64,000 nucleotides of DNA from Rubrimonas sp036788415 (lineage in GTDB: Bacteria; Pseudomonadota; Alphaproteobacteria; Rhodobacterales; Rhodobacteraceae): NCBI RefSeq assembly GCF_036788415.1, contig NZ_DAIQNN010000010.1, positions 1-64,000 on the forward strand, given 5' to 3'. This document shows, in pieces, positions 44,554 to 53,130 of this stretch. Both the position numbers and the translations under genes were made by a program. Within the stretch, counting starts at the first letter, position 1. Each line of letters opens with the position of its first letter. The notes beneath the pieces were generated by a model, which made no database searches, was not told the DNA's origin, and saw only the letters and a list, made by a program, of their open reading frames with translations.

Positions 44554-45681
44554 ATGACTGTGCTCACCCCGATTGAATCCGCGCGCAGCGCCGCCTCTCC
44601 CGCCCGCGCGGCGGTGATGCAGGCGGTGAGCGGCGTCGCCCAGACCGAGCTTGCGCCGCTGGTGCGCGCCATCGACGCCGAAGGCCTCTATCCCGAGGGC
44701 GTGATGCGCGCGATGGGCGCCGCCGGCGCCTACCGCCACCACCTGCCGCGCCTGAACGAGACTTTCGACCTGCGCACCACCATCGACGCGATGAGCCGCG
44801 CGAGCGAGCTGTGCCTGTCCACCGGCTTCTGCATGTGGTGCCAGTCCGCGCTCGGCTGGTACATCTTCAACTCCGACAACGCCGAGCTGCACGAGACGCT
44901 GGGCGCCAAGATCGCCACAGGCGAAGTGCTGGGCGGCACAGGTCTCTCCAACCCGATGAAGACCCTGTTCGGCATCGAGAAGCTGAAGCTGTCGGCGACC
45001 CGCGTCGAAGGCGGCTACCGCGTGCGCGGCGCGCTGCCCTGGGTCTCCAACATCGGCCCCGAAGCGTGGTTCGCCGTGGTGTTCGAGCGCGAGGACGGCA
45101 AGCGCGTCATGGCCGTGCTGCACGGCTCGGGCGAGGGCGTGAAGCTGACCGCCAACGACCATTTCGTGGCGCTCGAAGGCACCCGCACCTATGGCGTGCA
45201 GTGCCGCGACGCCTGGGTGCCGGACGCCCATGTGCTCGCCGACCCGATCGACGACTACATCCCGAAAATCCGCGGCGGCTTCATCCTGCTGCAGGCCGGC
45301 ATGGCCTTCGGCATGATCCAGGGCTGCATCGACCTGATGGAGCAGGTGAAGCCGCAGCTCGGCCATGTGAACAGGCACCTGCCCGACCAGCCCGAGGATT
45401 TCGCCGAACGCCTCGCCGCGATGAAGGCCGAAGTCTACGCGCTGTGCGAGACGCCGCACGACCTGTCGCGGGAGTATTTCCGCCGGGTCGTCTCGGCGCG
45501 GCTGATGGCGGGCGACGAGTCGGTCGCCGCCGCTCACAACGCGATGCTGCATTGCGGCGCGCGCGGCTACGTCACCGGCGGCGACGCCCAGCGCCGCCTG
45601 CGCGAGGCGTATTTCGTGGCGATCGTGACGCCCGCCACCAAGCAGCTGCGCAAGATGCTCGCCGATATGGACGCCGCCTGA
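44554..45681 (+). CDS. Acyl-CoA dehydrogenase-fold flavoprotein (possible SfnB/DszC-type monooxygenase)
   Basis: 375 aa, acyl-CoA dehydrogenase fold. The N-terminal helical domain has CLSTGFCMWCQSALGWYIF. The beta domain contains GGTGLSNPMKTLFGIEKL and the family block VEGGYRVRGALPWVSNIGP. The C-terminal helical domain has LHCGARGYVTGGDAQRRLREA. Near the C-terminus, where dehydrogenases carry GTxEI with a key Glu or Gly, the sequence is VTPATKQLRKML. That makes beta-oxidation unlikely and fits the flavin monooxygenase branch that cleaves C-S bonds (DszC, SfnB). Neighbours (rhodanese, OsmC, sulfonate-type ABC) point the same way. Reaction unknown. Confidence 0.72.
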   Translation: MTVLTPIESARSAASPARAAVMQAVSGVAQTELAPLVRAIDAEGLYPEGVMRAMGAAGAYRHHLPRLNETFDLRTTIDAMSRASELCLSTGFCMWCQSALGWYIFNSDNAELHETLGAKIATGEVLGGTGLSNPMKTLFGIEKLKLSATRVEGGYRVRGALPWVSNIGPEAWFAVVFEREDGKRVMAVLHGSGEGVKLTANDHFVALEGTRTYGVQCRDAWVPDAHVLADPIDDYIPKIRGGFILLQAGMAFGMIQGCIDLMEQVKPQLGHVNRHLPDQPEDFAERLAAMKAEVYALCETPHDLSREYFRRVVSARLMAGDESVAAAHNAMLHCGARGYVTGGDAQRRLREAYFVAIVTPATKQLRKMLADMDAA

Positions 45682-45743
45682 TCCTTCCCGCGCGAGGCGG
45701 CCGCCAGACGCCGCCCGCGCCCCTTCCAGCAGAGAGGACGAGA

Positions 45744-46592
45744 ATGACCAAGGCCCTGATCTCGCCGCAGGAACTCGCGGCGATGGAGAATGTGGTGATC
45801 ATCGACACGCGGTCGCCCGACGCCTACGCCGCCGGCCACATCCCCGGCGCCGTGAACCTGCACGACATCTTCACCTATCTCGCCACCTCCGACGCCGCCG
45901 GCGTCGCCGAGATGACGTCGCGCTTCGCCGAGGAGTTCGGCGCCGCGGGGCTCTCGGGCGCCGAGACCGCCGTGCTCTACGAGCAGTCGATGAACACCGG
46001 CTTCGGCCAGTCCTGCCGGGGCTATTTCCTGCTGAGCTTCCTCGGCTACGACAAGGCCTGCGTGCTGCATGGCGGGCTGGAGGCGTGGACCGCCGCCGGC
46101 ATGGCGCTCAGCACCGAGACGCCCGCGCCGGCGCCAGCCGCCTTCCCGATGAGCGAGGCCGGCGCGCATCTGCTGCTGACCAAGGAGGACGTGCTGGCGG
46201 CGCTCGGCGATCCGTCCGTCGCGCTGCTCGACGTGCGCGACGTGGACGAGTGGATCGCCGACAGCTCCTCGCCCTACGGCAAGGATTTCTGCCCGCGCAA
46301 GGGGCGCATCCCCGGCGCGAAATGGGTCGAATGGTACCGGCTGATGAAGCCCTCCGCCGCCGGCCCGGTGATCAAGAGCGGCCCGGAAGTGCTGGCGGAG
46401 CTGGCCACAGTCGGGATCACGGCGGAGACGCCGGTCTATCTATACTGCTTCAAGGGGGCGCGCGCGTCCAACAGCTTCCTCGCGCTCAGGCAGGCTGGCG
46501 TTCGGGACGTGCGGATCTATTTCGGATCGTGGAACGAGTGGTCGCGCGATCCGTCCCTGCCCATCGAGGAAGGGCTGCCCTACGCGGCCTGA
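45744..46592 (+). CDS. Two-domain rhodanese-type sulfurtransferase
   Basis: 282 aa, tandem rhodanese domains. The first (about 1-130) has VIIDTRSPDAYAAGHIPGAV and no catalytic loop cysteine. The second (about 145-280) has LLDVRDVDEWIADSSSPYGK, RKGRIPGAKWVEW and the active-site Cys in YLYCFKGARASNSF. The loop CFKGARA is a variant of the usual CRxG(V/T)(T/S), suggesting an unusual sulfur acceptor. GAGAGGA precedes the ATG. Would move sulfane sulfur, for instance from a persulfide generated by the neighbouring enzymes. It could also be a thiosulfate or mercaptopyruvate sulfurtransferase. Confidence 0.85.
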   Translation: MTKALISPQELAAMENVVIIDTRSPDAYAAGHIPGAVNLHDIFTYLATSDAAGVAEMTSRFAEEFGAAGLSGAETAVLYEQSMNTGFGQSCRGYFLLSFLGYDKACVLHGGLEAWTAAGMALSTETPAPAPAAFPMSEAGAHLLLTKEDVLAALGDPSVALLDVRDVDEWIADSSSPYGKDFCPRKGRIPGAKWVEWYRLMKPSAAGPVIKSGPEVLAELATVGITAETPVYLYCFKGARASNSFLALRQAGVRDVRIYFGSWNEWSRDPSLPIEEGLPYAA

Positions 46593-46610
46593 CGCCAACG
46601 GAGAGGCCCG

Positions 46611-47210
46611 ATGGGCGCGTCAATCGAGTATTTCTACGCGCCCATCTCGGGTTACGCCTATCTCGGCGAGCCCGGACTGCGCGAGATCGCCGCCAGACGA
46701 GGGGCCGCGATCCGCTACCGCCCCATGGACATCGCGCGCGTCTTCGCCGCGACCGACACGACCCCGCCGGCGCGGCAGTCGCCGGCGCGACTCAGCTACC
46801 GGCTCGAGGACATGGCGCGCCGGGCGAAGGCGCTCGGCATGCCGCTCACCCCGAAGCCCCGATTCTGGCCGGCCGACGGCGGGCGCGCCGCGCGGACGAT
46901 CTGCGCCGCCGAATTGCGCGGCGAGGATCCCGGCCCGGTCTCCTTCGCGATCCTGCGCGCGATCTGGGCTGAGGAGCGCGACATCGCCGACCCCGACCAC
47001 CTCGCCGAGGCGCTGCGCGCCGCCGGGCTCGACGCGGCGCTTGTCTCCGAGGCGGAAACTGCCGAAGCTCATGCTGCAGCCGCGTCCCACACCGAGGCCG
47101 CCATCGCCGCGCACGTGTTCGGTTCGCCGACATACGTGCTGGGCGGGGCGCGCTTCTGGGGGCAGGACAGGCAGGCCGATCTCGACGCCGCGCTCGCCGC
47201 GCGGCCCTAG
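46611..47210 (+). CDS. DsbA/HCCA-isomerase-family thioredoxin-fold protein
   Basis: 199 aa, DsbA-like fold of the 2-hydroxychromene-2-carboxylate isomerase / kappa-class GST group. The N-terminal active region is IEYFYAPISGYAYLG, lacking CxxC. The cis-proline loop is VFGSPTYVLGGARFWGQDR. Such proteins use glutathione as cofactor, which would suit a thiol or sulfur pathway. No aromatic-ring cleavage genes are nearby, so a role in naphthalene breakdown is not supported. 18 bases after the rhodanese gene, with GGAGAGG upstream of its ATG. Confidence 0.8.
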   Translation: MGASIEYFYAPISGYAYLGEPGLREIAARRGAAIRYRPMDIARVFAATDTTPPARQSPARLSYRLEDMARRAKALGMPLTPKPRFWPADGGRAARTICAAELRGEDPGPVSFAILRAIWAEERDIADPDHLAEALRAAGLDAALVSEAETAEAHAAAASHTEAAIAAHVFGSPTYVLGGARFWGQDRQADLDAALAARP

Positions 47211-47228
47211 CCGGAGGGACTACGCCCC

Positions 47229-48443
47229 ATGGTCGACAGAATCGTTCTCGTCGGAGCCGGACAGGCCGCCGCGAGCCTCGCCGAGACGCTGCGCGCCAAG
47301 GGGCACAAGGGCGGGATCACGCTTGTCGGCGACGAGCCGGCGCCGCCTTATCAGCGCCCGCCCCTGTCCAAGAAATATCTGCTCGGCGAGATGGAGGCCG
47401 AGCGGCTCTGGCTGAAGCCCGGGAGCTTCTATGAGGAGCAGGGCGTCGAGTTGCGTCTCGGCGTCCGCGCCGCCGCCATCGACCGCGCCAGCCGCGAAGT
47501 GGTGCTCGAAGACGGAACGCGTCTGCGCTATGACCGCCTCGCGCTGACGATCGGCGCGCGCCCGCGCCGCCTTCCGCCCGAGATGGGCGGCGACCTCGGC
47601 GGCGTGCATGTCGTGCGCACGCTGGCCGATGTCGATGCGATGGCGACGGCCTTCCGGCCCGGCGCGCGTCTGGCCGTGATCGGCGGCGGCTATATCGGGC
47701 TGGAGGCGGCGTCGGTGGCGCGGTCGCGCGGGCTCGACGTGACGCTGATCGAGGCCGCGCTGCGCATTCTGGGCCGCGTCGCCTGCGCCGAGACCGCCGA
47801 CTGGTTCCGCGCGCTGCACCAGTCGCACGGCGTGCGCTTCCGCGAGGGGGCCGTCGTCGAGGCGCTGGAGGGCGTCGGCGGGCGGCTGACCGGCGTGCGT
47901 CTGGCGGGCGGCGAAACTGTGAAGGCCGATTTCGCCGTGGTCGGCATCGGCGTCCAGCCCAATGTGGAGTTGGCCGAAGCCGCGCATCTGGGTCTTGTCA
48001 ACGGGATCGCCGTGGACCTCGCCTGCCGGACCTCCGACCCGTTGATCTTCGCGGCGGGCGACGTGGCGAGCTTTCCGTGGCGGGGCCGGCGCATTCGGCT
48101 CGAATCGGTGCAGAACGCCATCGATCAGGCGAAGGTGGCGGCGGCGTCCATGCTCGGCGAGCCGATCCGTTACGAGCCGACGCCGTGGTTCTGGTCCGAC
48201 CAGTACGACGTCAAGCTCCAGATCGCAGGTCTCAACCTCGGCTATGAGACGGTGATCACGCGTCCCGGCGCGCGCGAGGGGACATGCTCGCACTGGTATT
48301 TCGCCCAAGGCCGGCTGGTGGCCGTCGACGCGATGAACGACGCCCGCGCCTACATGAGCGCCAAGCGCTGGATCGAGGCGGGGCGCTCGCCCGAGCCCGC
48401 CGCCCTCACCGATCCCGCCGCTGATCTGAAGGCGCTCGCCTGA
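47229..48443 (+). CDS. FAD-dependent NAD(P)H:ferredoxin/rubredoxin-reductase-type oxidoreductase
   Basis: 404 aa, ring-hydroxylating-dioxygenase reductase type (BphA4/HcaD/ThcD). FAD motif VGAGQAAASLAETLR at about residues 7-21, the RPPLSKKYL block near 40-50, NADH motif VIGGGYIGLEAASVAR at about 153-168, FAAGDVASF near 277-285 and a C-terminal reductase domain with WFWSDQYDVKLQIAG. No ferredoxin or oxygenase gene is in the window. It may reduce the flavoprotein of the operon directly or through a ferredoxin encoded elsewhere. Last gene of the operon; it converges on the helicase gene. Confidence 0.87.
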   Translation: MVDRIVLVGAGQAAASLAETLRAKGHKGGITLVGDEPAPPYQRPPLSKKYLLGEMEAERLWLKPGSFYEEQGVELRLGVRAAAIDRASREVVLEDGTRLRYDRLALTIGARPRRLPPEMGGDLGGVHVVRTLADVDAMATAFRPGARLAVIGGGYIGLEAASVARSRGLDVTLIEAALRILGRVACAETADWFRALHQSHGVRFREGAVVEALEGVGGRLTGVRLAGGETVKADFAVVGIGVQPNVELAEAAHLGLVNGIAVDLACRTSDPLIFAAGDVASFPWRGRRIRLESVQNAIDQAKVAAASMLGEPIRYEPTPWFWSDQYDVKLQIAGLNLGYETVITRPGAREGTCSHWYFAQGRLVAVDAMNDARAYMSAKRWIEAGRSPEPAALTDPAADLKALA

Positions 48444-48459
48444 CGGCGCGGCGCCGGCG

Positions 48460-50139
48460 TCAGCGCTGCGGGCGTCGCAGGGGCTTTCCGGGGCCGCCCT
48501 TTCCCTGACCGCGATGCGGTTTCGCAGGGGGGCGCGGCGCCGCGTCGGGCGGGCCGTCGGCGAGCGACACTGACACGCCCCCCTCGAGCAGCCGCTCAGG
48601 CCCGATGGCTTCGAGGAAGCGCTCGGCGGCCTCCTCGGCGATCTCGACATGGGTGAGGGTCTGGTCGAGCCGAATCGCGCCGATGTCGCGCCGGGTCAGC
48701 CCCCCGGCGGCGCAGAGCATCGGCAACAGCCAGCGCGGCTCGGCGCGCTGCCGGCGCCCGACCGACAGGGTGAACCACACGCTCGGGCCGAACGCCTCGC
48801 GCGGCGGGCGCACGGCCTCGGGGCCGGAGACGTCGATCAGCTCCTCCGGCGCCGAGAGCCCGCCGCGCACCCGGCGCAGGAACGCCGCCGCCACCGCCTC
48901 GGGGCCATGGCGGGTCAGCAGCGCGCGCGCCATCTCGGCCTCCGCCTCGTCGTCGGGCGCGCGCAAGGCGGGGTCCTCGAAGGCGCGGACGTCGTCGCGC
49001 GCCATGATCTCGGCTGCGGACGGGGCCGGCCCCCACTCCGCGGCGATGCTCGCAGAGGCGAGCAATCCTTCGGCGCGGCGGCGCGCGCGATGCGGGACCA
49101 TCAGCGCGCACAGCCCCTTGCGCCCGGCGCGCCCGGTCCGCCCGCTGCGATGGAGCAGCGTGTCGCGATTGGTCGGCAGATCGGCCTGCACCACGAGGTC
49201 GAGCCCCGGCAGGTCGATGCCGCGCGCCGCGACGTCGGTCGCGACGCAGACGCGCATCCGCCCGTCGCGCATCGCCTGCAGCGCATGGGTGCGCTCGGAC
49301 TGGCTGAGCGCGCCCGACAAGGCGACCACGGCGAGGCCGCGATTGGTCAGCCGCGCCGCCATATGCGCCACCCCCTCGCGCGTGTTGCAGAACACGATGG
49401 CCGAGGCGGGGTCGTGGAAGCGCAGCAGGTTGAACACCGCGTTCTCGCGGTCGGTCTGGGCGATCAGGCAGGCGCGATAGGCGATGTCGGCGTGCTGCTC
49501 GCGCTCCACCTCCACCGCGATGCGCAGCGCGTCGCGCTGAAAGCGGGCGGCGAGGGCGGCGATGGCCCGCGGCACCGTCGCGGAGAACATCAGCGTGCGC
49601 CGCTCGGGCGGGGCCGCGTCGAGGATGAATTCGAGGTCCTCGCGGAAGCCGAGGTCGAGCATCTCGTCGGCCTCGTCGAGCACGACGCCGCGCAAGCCCG
49701 TCATGTCGAGCGCGCCGCGCTCGATGTGGTCGCGCAGCCTCCCCGGCGTGCCGACGACGAGATGCGCGCCGCGCTCCAGCGCCCGGCGCTCGGCGCGCGG
49801 GTCCATGCCGCCGACGCAGGCGGCCACGATCCCCTCCGCCCGCGCGTAGAGCCAGGCGCATTCGCGTTGGACCTGAAGCGCCAGCTCCCGCGTCGGGGCC
49901 ACGATCAGGCCGAGCGGCGCTTCCGCGCGCCCGAAGCGGTCGGCGCCGCCGAGCAGTGTCGGCGCGAGCGCGAGCCCGAAGGCGACCGTCTTGCCCGAGC
50001 CTGTGCGTGCGGAGACCAGCGCGTCGCGCCCGTCCGCCTCCGGGGCCAGCACCGCGAGCTGCACGGGCGTCAGCGCGTCGTAGCCCCGCGCGGCGAGCGC
50101 CTGCGCCAGCGGCTGCGGGATCGCGGTTTCGATGTCCAT
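48460..50139 (-). CDS. deaD: DEAD-box RNA helicase (DeaD/CsdA type) with DbpA-like RNA-binding domain
   Basis: ATP-dependent RNA helicase, 559 aa. Motifs in order: Q motif (PLAQALAARGYDALTPVQ), I SARTGSGKT (about 43-51), Ia APTRELALQ, II LDEADEMLD (about 156), III FSATVPRAI, V ATDVAARGIDLPG, VI HRSGRTGRAG (about 329-338). After a helical spacer comes a DbpA-like RNA-binding fold (about 450-525). The tail is Arg/Gly/Pro-rich. Likely acts in ribosome assembly or cold-shock RNA remodelling. Alone on its strand. Confidence 0.91.
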   Translation of the reverse strand: MDIETAIPQPLAQALAARGYDALTPVQLAVLAPEADGRDALVSARTGSGKTVAFGLALAPTLLGGADRFGRAEAPLGLIVAPTRELALQVQRECAWLYARAEGIVAACVGGMDPRAERRALERGAHLVVGTPGRLRDHIERGALDMTGLRGVVLDEADEMLDLGFREDLEFILDAAPPERRTLMFSATVPRAIAALAARFQRDALRIAVEVEREQHADIAYRACLIAQTDRENAVFNLLRFHDPASAIVFCNTREGVAHMAARLTNRGLAVVALSGALSQSERTHALQAMRDGRMRVCVATDVAARGIDLPGLDLVVQADLPTNRDTLLHRSGRTGRAGRKGLCALMVPHRARRRAEGLLASASIAAEWGPAPSAAEIMARDDVRAFEDPALRAPDDEAEAEMARALLTRHGPEAVAAAFLRRVRGGLSAPEELIDVSGPEAVRPPREAFGPSVWFTLSVGRRQRAEPRWLLPMLCAAGGLTRRDIGAIRLDQTLTHVEIAEEAAERFLEAIGPERLLEGGVSVSLADGPPDAAPRPPAKPHRGQGKGGPGKPLRRPQR

Positions 50140-50272
50140 GGTCTCGCGCGGCCTCCCGGCGTCCCGACGCCAGCATCGCGCCGCCGCGACGCCTAGACGA
50201 TTTCGCCCGCCCTGTCATCGGCGCGCGGGCCGGGTCATACTGCGCCGCCTGCGCCCAGCGAGACGGTACGCG

Positions 50273-51949
50273 ATGATCGAGCATTTCGAGCCCCTGAGCC
50301 CCGCCGAGCGCGCGGTGATCGCCGACGTCGCCTCCGGCGCGATGACGCGGCTCGGCGCCGCCCCGCCCGAGCCGGACGCGCGCGAGCGCGTCGTGCGCGC
50401 GGAACTGCTGCGTCTCCTGCTGCTCGGCGGACCCGGCGTTCCGCGCATGCACGAGAAGGGGATGCGGATCAGCGGCGCGCTGATCGAAGGGCCCCTGGAT
50501 CTGGAGGGCTGCCGGCTCGGCTGGGACCTCCACCTCGCAGACTGCCGCTTCGACAGCGCGCTGGTGCTGCGCTCGGCGGCGCTCGGCTCGCTGCTCCTCG
50601 ACGGCTCGCAGGCCCCCGGGCTCTGGGCGAGCGGGCTGGAGACGCGGGGCCACGCCCATCTGCGCGCCGTCGCCGTCGACGGCCCGGTGGACGTCTCCGG
50701 CGCGAGGATCGGCGGCGCGCTGACGGCGGACGGCGCGCGGATCGAGCGTCCCGGCGGCGTCGCGCTCTTCGCCGAAGGGATCGAGGCGCGCGGCGGCATG
50801 CTGCTGCGCGGCGCCGAGATCCGCGGAACGGTGGCGCTGCCGGGAGCCCGGATCGGCGCCGATCTCGACCTGACCGGCGCGCGGATCGAGGCGGCCAGGG
50901 ACGACGCGCTGCGCGCCCAGAGCGTCAAGGTCGATCTCGATCTGATCCTGCGCCGCGCTTCGCTGACCGGGCGATGCGCGCTGACCGGCGCGCATGTCGG
51001 CGGCGACGCCGATTTCGAGGGCTGCGCGATCTCCGCGCCCGGCGACGACGCGCTCTCGCTCAACCGCGCGCGGGTGGACGGCATGCTGATCCTGCGCGGC
51101 GAGGCGCGGATCGAGGGCCTGCTGAACCTCAACGCAACCAGCGTCGAGGCGCTGGTCGACGCGCCCGACAGCTGGCCCGGACCCGGCGACCTCGCGATCA
51201 ACCGCTTCCTATACAACGCCTTTCTCAACGGGCCGACCGACGCCCCGCGCCGTCTCGACTGGCTGGAGCGCCAGAGCCCGGAGCGCTGGGGCGAGGATTT
51301 CCAGCCGCAGCCCTACGAGCAGGCGGCGGCCGTCCTCGCCGCCACCGGCCATGGCGAGGACGCGCAGTCGGTGATGGTCGCGAAGGAGCGGCTGCAACGC
51401 AGAGCCCGGCGAAGGCGGGCGTCGCCATGGGCGTGGCGGGCGTTCCTGTGGTTTTCCGACGGGCTCCTGCGGATCACGCTGAGCTATGGGCGGCGGCCGC
51501 TCAGGGCCTTCCTGTGGCTGGCCATGTTCTGGGGGATCGGCGTCGCGATGTTCAGCGCGGCGGAATTTGCGGGCGCGCTGCGCCCGGCGCCGGTCGTGGC
51601 GCAGCGCTCGCCCGAATGGGTGCTGTGCGGCGCGACGGCGGCGGAGCGCGTGGAGTTGCCGTCGCTCGGGCTCGCGCGGGCGGGGATCGCGGCGCCGGGA
51701 CAGACGCAGCTCGACTGCTATCTCGGCCAGCCGGAGGCGGCGAGCTTCCAGCAGTTCAACGCGTGGATGTATTCGCTCGACGTGATCCTGCCGGCGGCGG
51801 AGACCGGCCAGCTCGACGCCTGGGCGCCCGACCAGCGCCACCCGCTGGGCGCGCTGGCGCAGGCCTCGGCCTATGCGCTGACGGTGATCGGCTGGGCGCT
51901 GAGCCTGCTCGCGGTCGCGGGTTTCTCGGGAATCGTGCGGGCGCGCTGA
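50273..51949 (+). CDS. Beta-helix (pentapeptide-like repeat) integral membrane protein, function unknown
   Basis: 558 aa, not recognised as a named protein. Residues about 65-310 are a degenerate repeat of short strands such as ISGALIEGPLDLEG, GADLDLTGARIE and CALTGAHVGGDADFEG, the pattern of a right-handed beta-helix related to pentapeptide repeats. A helical part (320-385) and a basic segment (RRARRRR) precede one membrane helix (about 415-437). A polar loop of about 85 residues with two Cys follows, then a C-terminal membrane helix. No signal peptide, so the repeat is likely cytoplasmic and the loop periplasmic. ATG at 50273 is supported by homologous-looking MIEHFEPL start rather than by a strong ribosome site. 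Confidence 0.75.
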   Translation: MIEHFEPLSPAERAVIADVASGAMTRLGAAPPEPDARERVVRAELLRLLLLGGPGVPRMHEKGMRISGALIEGPLDLEGCRLGWDLHLADCRFDSALVLRSAALGSLLLDGSQAPGLWASGLETRGHAHLRAVAVDGPVDVSGARIGGALTADGARIERPGGVALFAEGIEARGGMLLRGAEIRGTVALPGARIGADLDLTGARIEAARDDALRAQSVKVDLDLILRRASLTGRCALTGAHVGGDADFEGCAISAPGDDALSLNRARVDGMLILRGEARIEGLLNLNATSVEALVDAPDSWPGPGDLAINRFLYNAFLNGPTDAPRRLDWLERQSPERWGEDFQPQPYEQAAAVLAATGHGEDAQSVMVAKERLQRRARRRRASPWAWRAFLWFSDGLLRITLSYGRRPLRAFLWLAMFWGIGVAMFSAAEFAGALRPAPVVAQRSPEWVLCGATAAERVELPSLGLARAGIAAPGQTQLDCYLGQPEAASFQQFNAWMYSLDVILPAAETGQLDAWAPDQRHPLGALAQASAYALTVIGWALSLLAVAGFSGIVRAR

Positions 51950-51960
51950 GGCGAGGCCCG

Positions 51961-53130
51961 TCAGCCGCGCAGCGCGCCGAGCGCCGAGCGCGCCGCGCGC
52001 AGCGCCGGATCGGGGCCGCCGGCGCCCACCGCCGCCATCGCCTCGACGCAGGCCGCGAGCTGGCGCGCGCGCGCCGGGCCGGGGTCCATCAGGGCGTCGA
52101 GAGCGTCGGCGACCGCCTCGGGGCGGAAGCGCTCCTGCAGGAATTCGGGGATCGCGTCGCGCCCGGCGAGCAGATTCACCAGATTGGCCGTCTTCACCTT
52201 GATCAGATGGCGCACGATCAGCGCGGTGAGCGGGTTGATGCGATAGGCCGAGACCATCGGCGCGCCCATCGCCGCAAGCTCGAGCGTCACCGTGCCGGAG
52301 GCCGCCAGCGCCGCATCCGCCGCGGCGAAGGCGGCCCATTTCCGCGCGCCCGCCTCCTGCGCGTCGAACAGGATCGGCGCGGGGCGCCAGTCGGCGGTCA
52401 GCGCCCGCGCCGCCTGCGCCGCCGCGCCGAATGTGGGCAGGAGCACGCGCAGCCCGGGCCGGCGCGCCGCCAGCGCCGCGACGGCGGCGCCGAAGGGGGC
52501 CGCGTGGCGGCGGACTTCGCCGACGCGGCTGCCTGGCAGGGCCAGCAGCAGCGGCGCCTCGGGCGCGACGCCGAGTTCGGCCCGCAGCGCCGAGATCTCC
52601 TCGGGCGCAGGTCTGGACAGCGCCGCCACCGGATGGCCCACGAAGTCGCAGCTCATGCCGTGCGGCGTGAACCAGGGCGGCTCGAAGGGCAGGAGGGCCA
52701 TCAGGTGATCGACATGCGCCGCCATCTTCCGCGCGCGCCCGGGCCGCCAAGCCCAGACTGAGGGCGCGACATAGTGGATGGTGCGAACGCCCGGATCGGC
52801 CGCGCGGACCTTGCGCGCCACGCGCAACCCGAAGGAGGGGCTGTCGATGGTGATCAGCGCGTCCGGGCGCGCCGCGACGCAGGCCGCGGCGGTCTGCGCG
52901 ATCCGCCGCAAGAGGCGCGGCAGGCGCGGCAGAACCTCGACGAGCCCCATCACCGCGAGGTCGTCCTGCGCGAACAGGCTGCGCAGGCCCTCCGCCTCCA
53001 TCAGCGGTCCGCCGACGCCCGCGAACCGGACCTCGCCGCCGGTCTCGGCGACCAGCGCGCGCATCAGCGCCGCGCCGAGCGCGTCGCCTGAAGGTTCGCC
53101 CGCGACGAGGAACAGCAGCGGCGCCGTCAC
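51961..53130 (-). CDS. lpxB: Lipid-A-disaccharide synthase LpxB
   Basis: Joins UDP-2,3-diacylglucosamine and lipid X to form the lipid A disaccharide; GT19 glycosyltransferase, 389 aa. GEPSGDALGAALM near the N-terminus, ITIDSPSFGLRVARKVR, YVAPSVWAWRPGRARKM, LPGSRVGEVRRHA and ASGTVTLELAAMGAPMVSAYR are all family blocks. Peripheral inner-membrane enzyme. Last gene of the envelope operon; overlaps lpxI by 4 bases and ends 11 bases from the convergent beta-helix gene. Confidence 0.96.
   Translation of the reverse strand: MTAPLLFLVAGEPSGDALGAALMRALVAETGGEVRFAGVGGPLMEAEGLRSLFAQDDLAVMGLVEVLPRLPRLLRRIAQTAAACVAARPDALITIDSPSFGLRVARKVRAADPGVRTIHYVAPSVWAWRPGRARKMAAHVDHLMALLPFEPPWFTPHGMSCDFVGHPVAALSRPAPEEISALRAELGVAPEAPLLLALPGSRVGEVRRHAAPFGAAVAALAARRPGLRVLLPTFGAAAQAARALTADWRPAPILFDAQEAGARKWAAFAAADAALAASGTVTLELAAMGAPMVSAYRINPLTALIVRHLIKVKTANLVNLLAGRDAIPEFLQERFRPEAVADALDALMDPGPARARQLAACVEAMAAVGAGGPDPALRAARSALGALRG

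Noticed and set aside
46611..48443. Aromatic (naphthalene-type) catabolism from the HCCA-isomerase-like and dioxygenase-reductase-like genes
   Set aside because: No ring-hydroxylating oxygenase, ferredoxin, extradiol dioxygenase or hydratase-aldolase is in the window. The neighbours are sulfur- and thiol-related.
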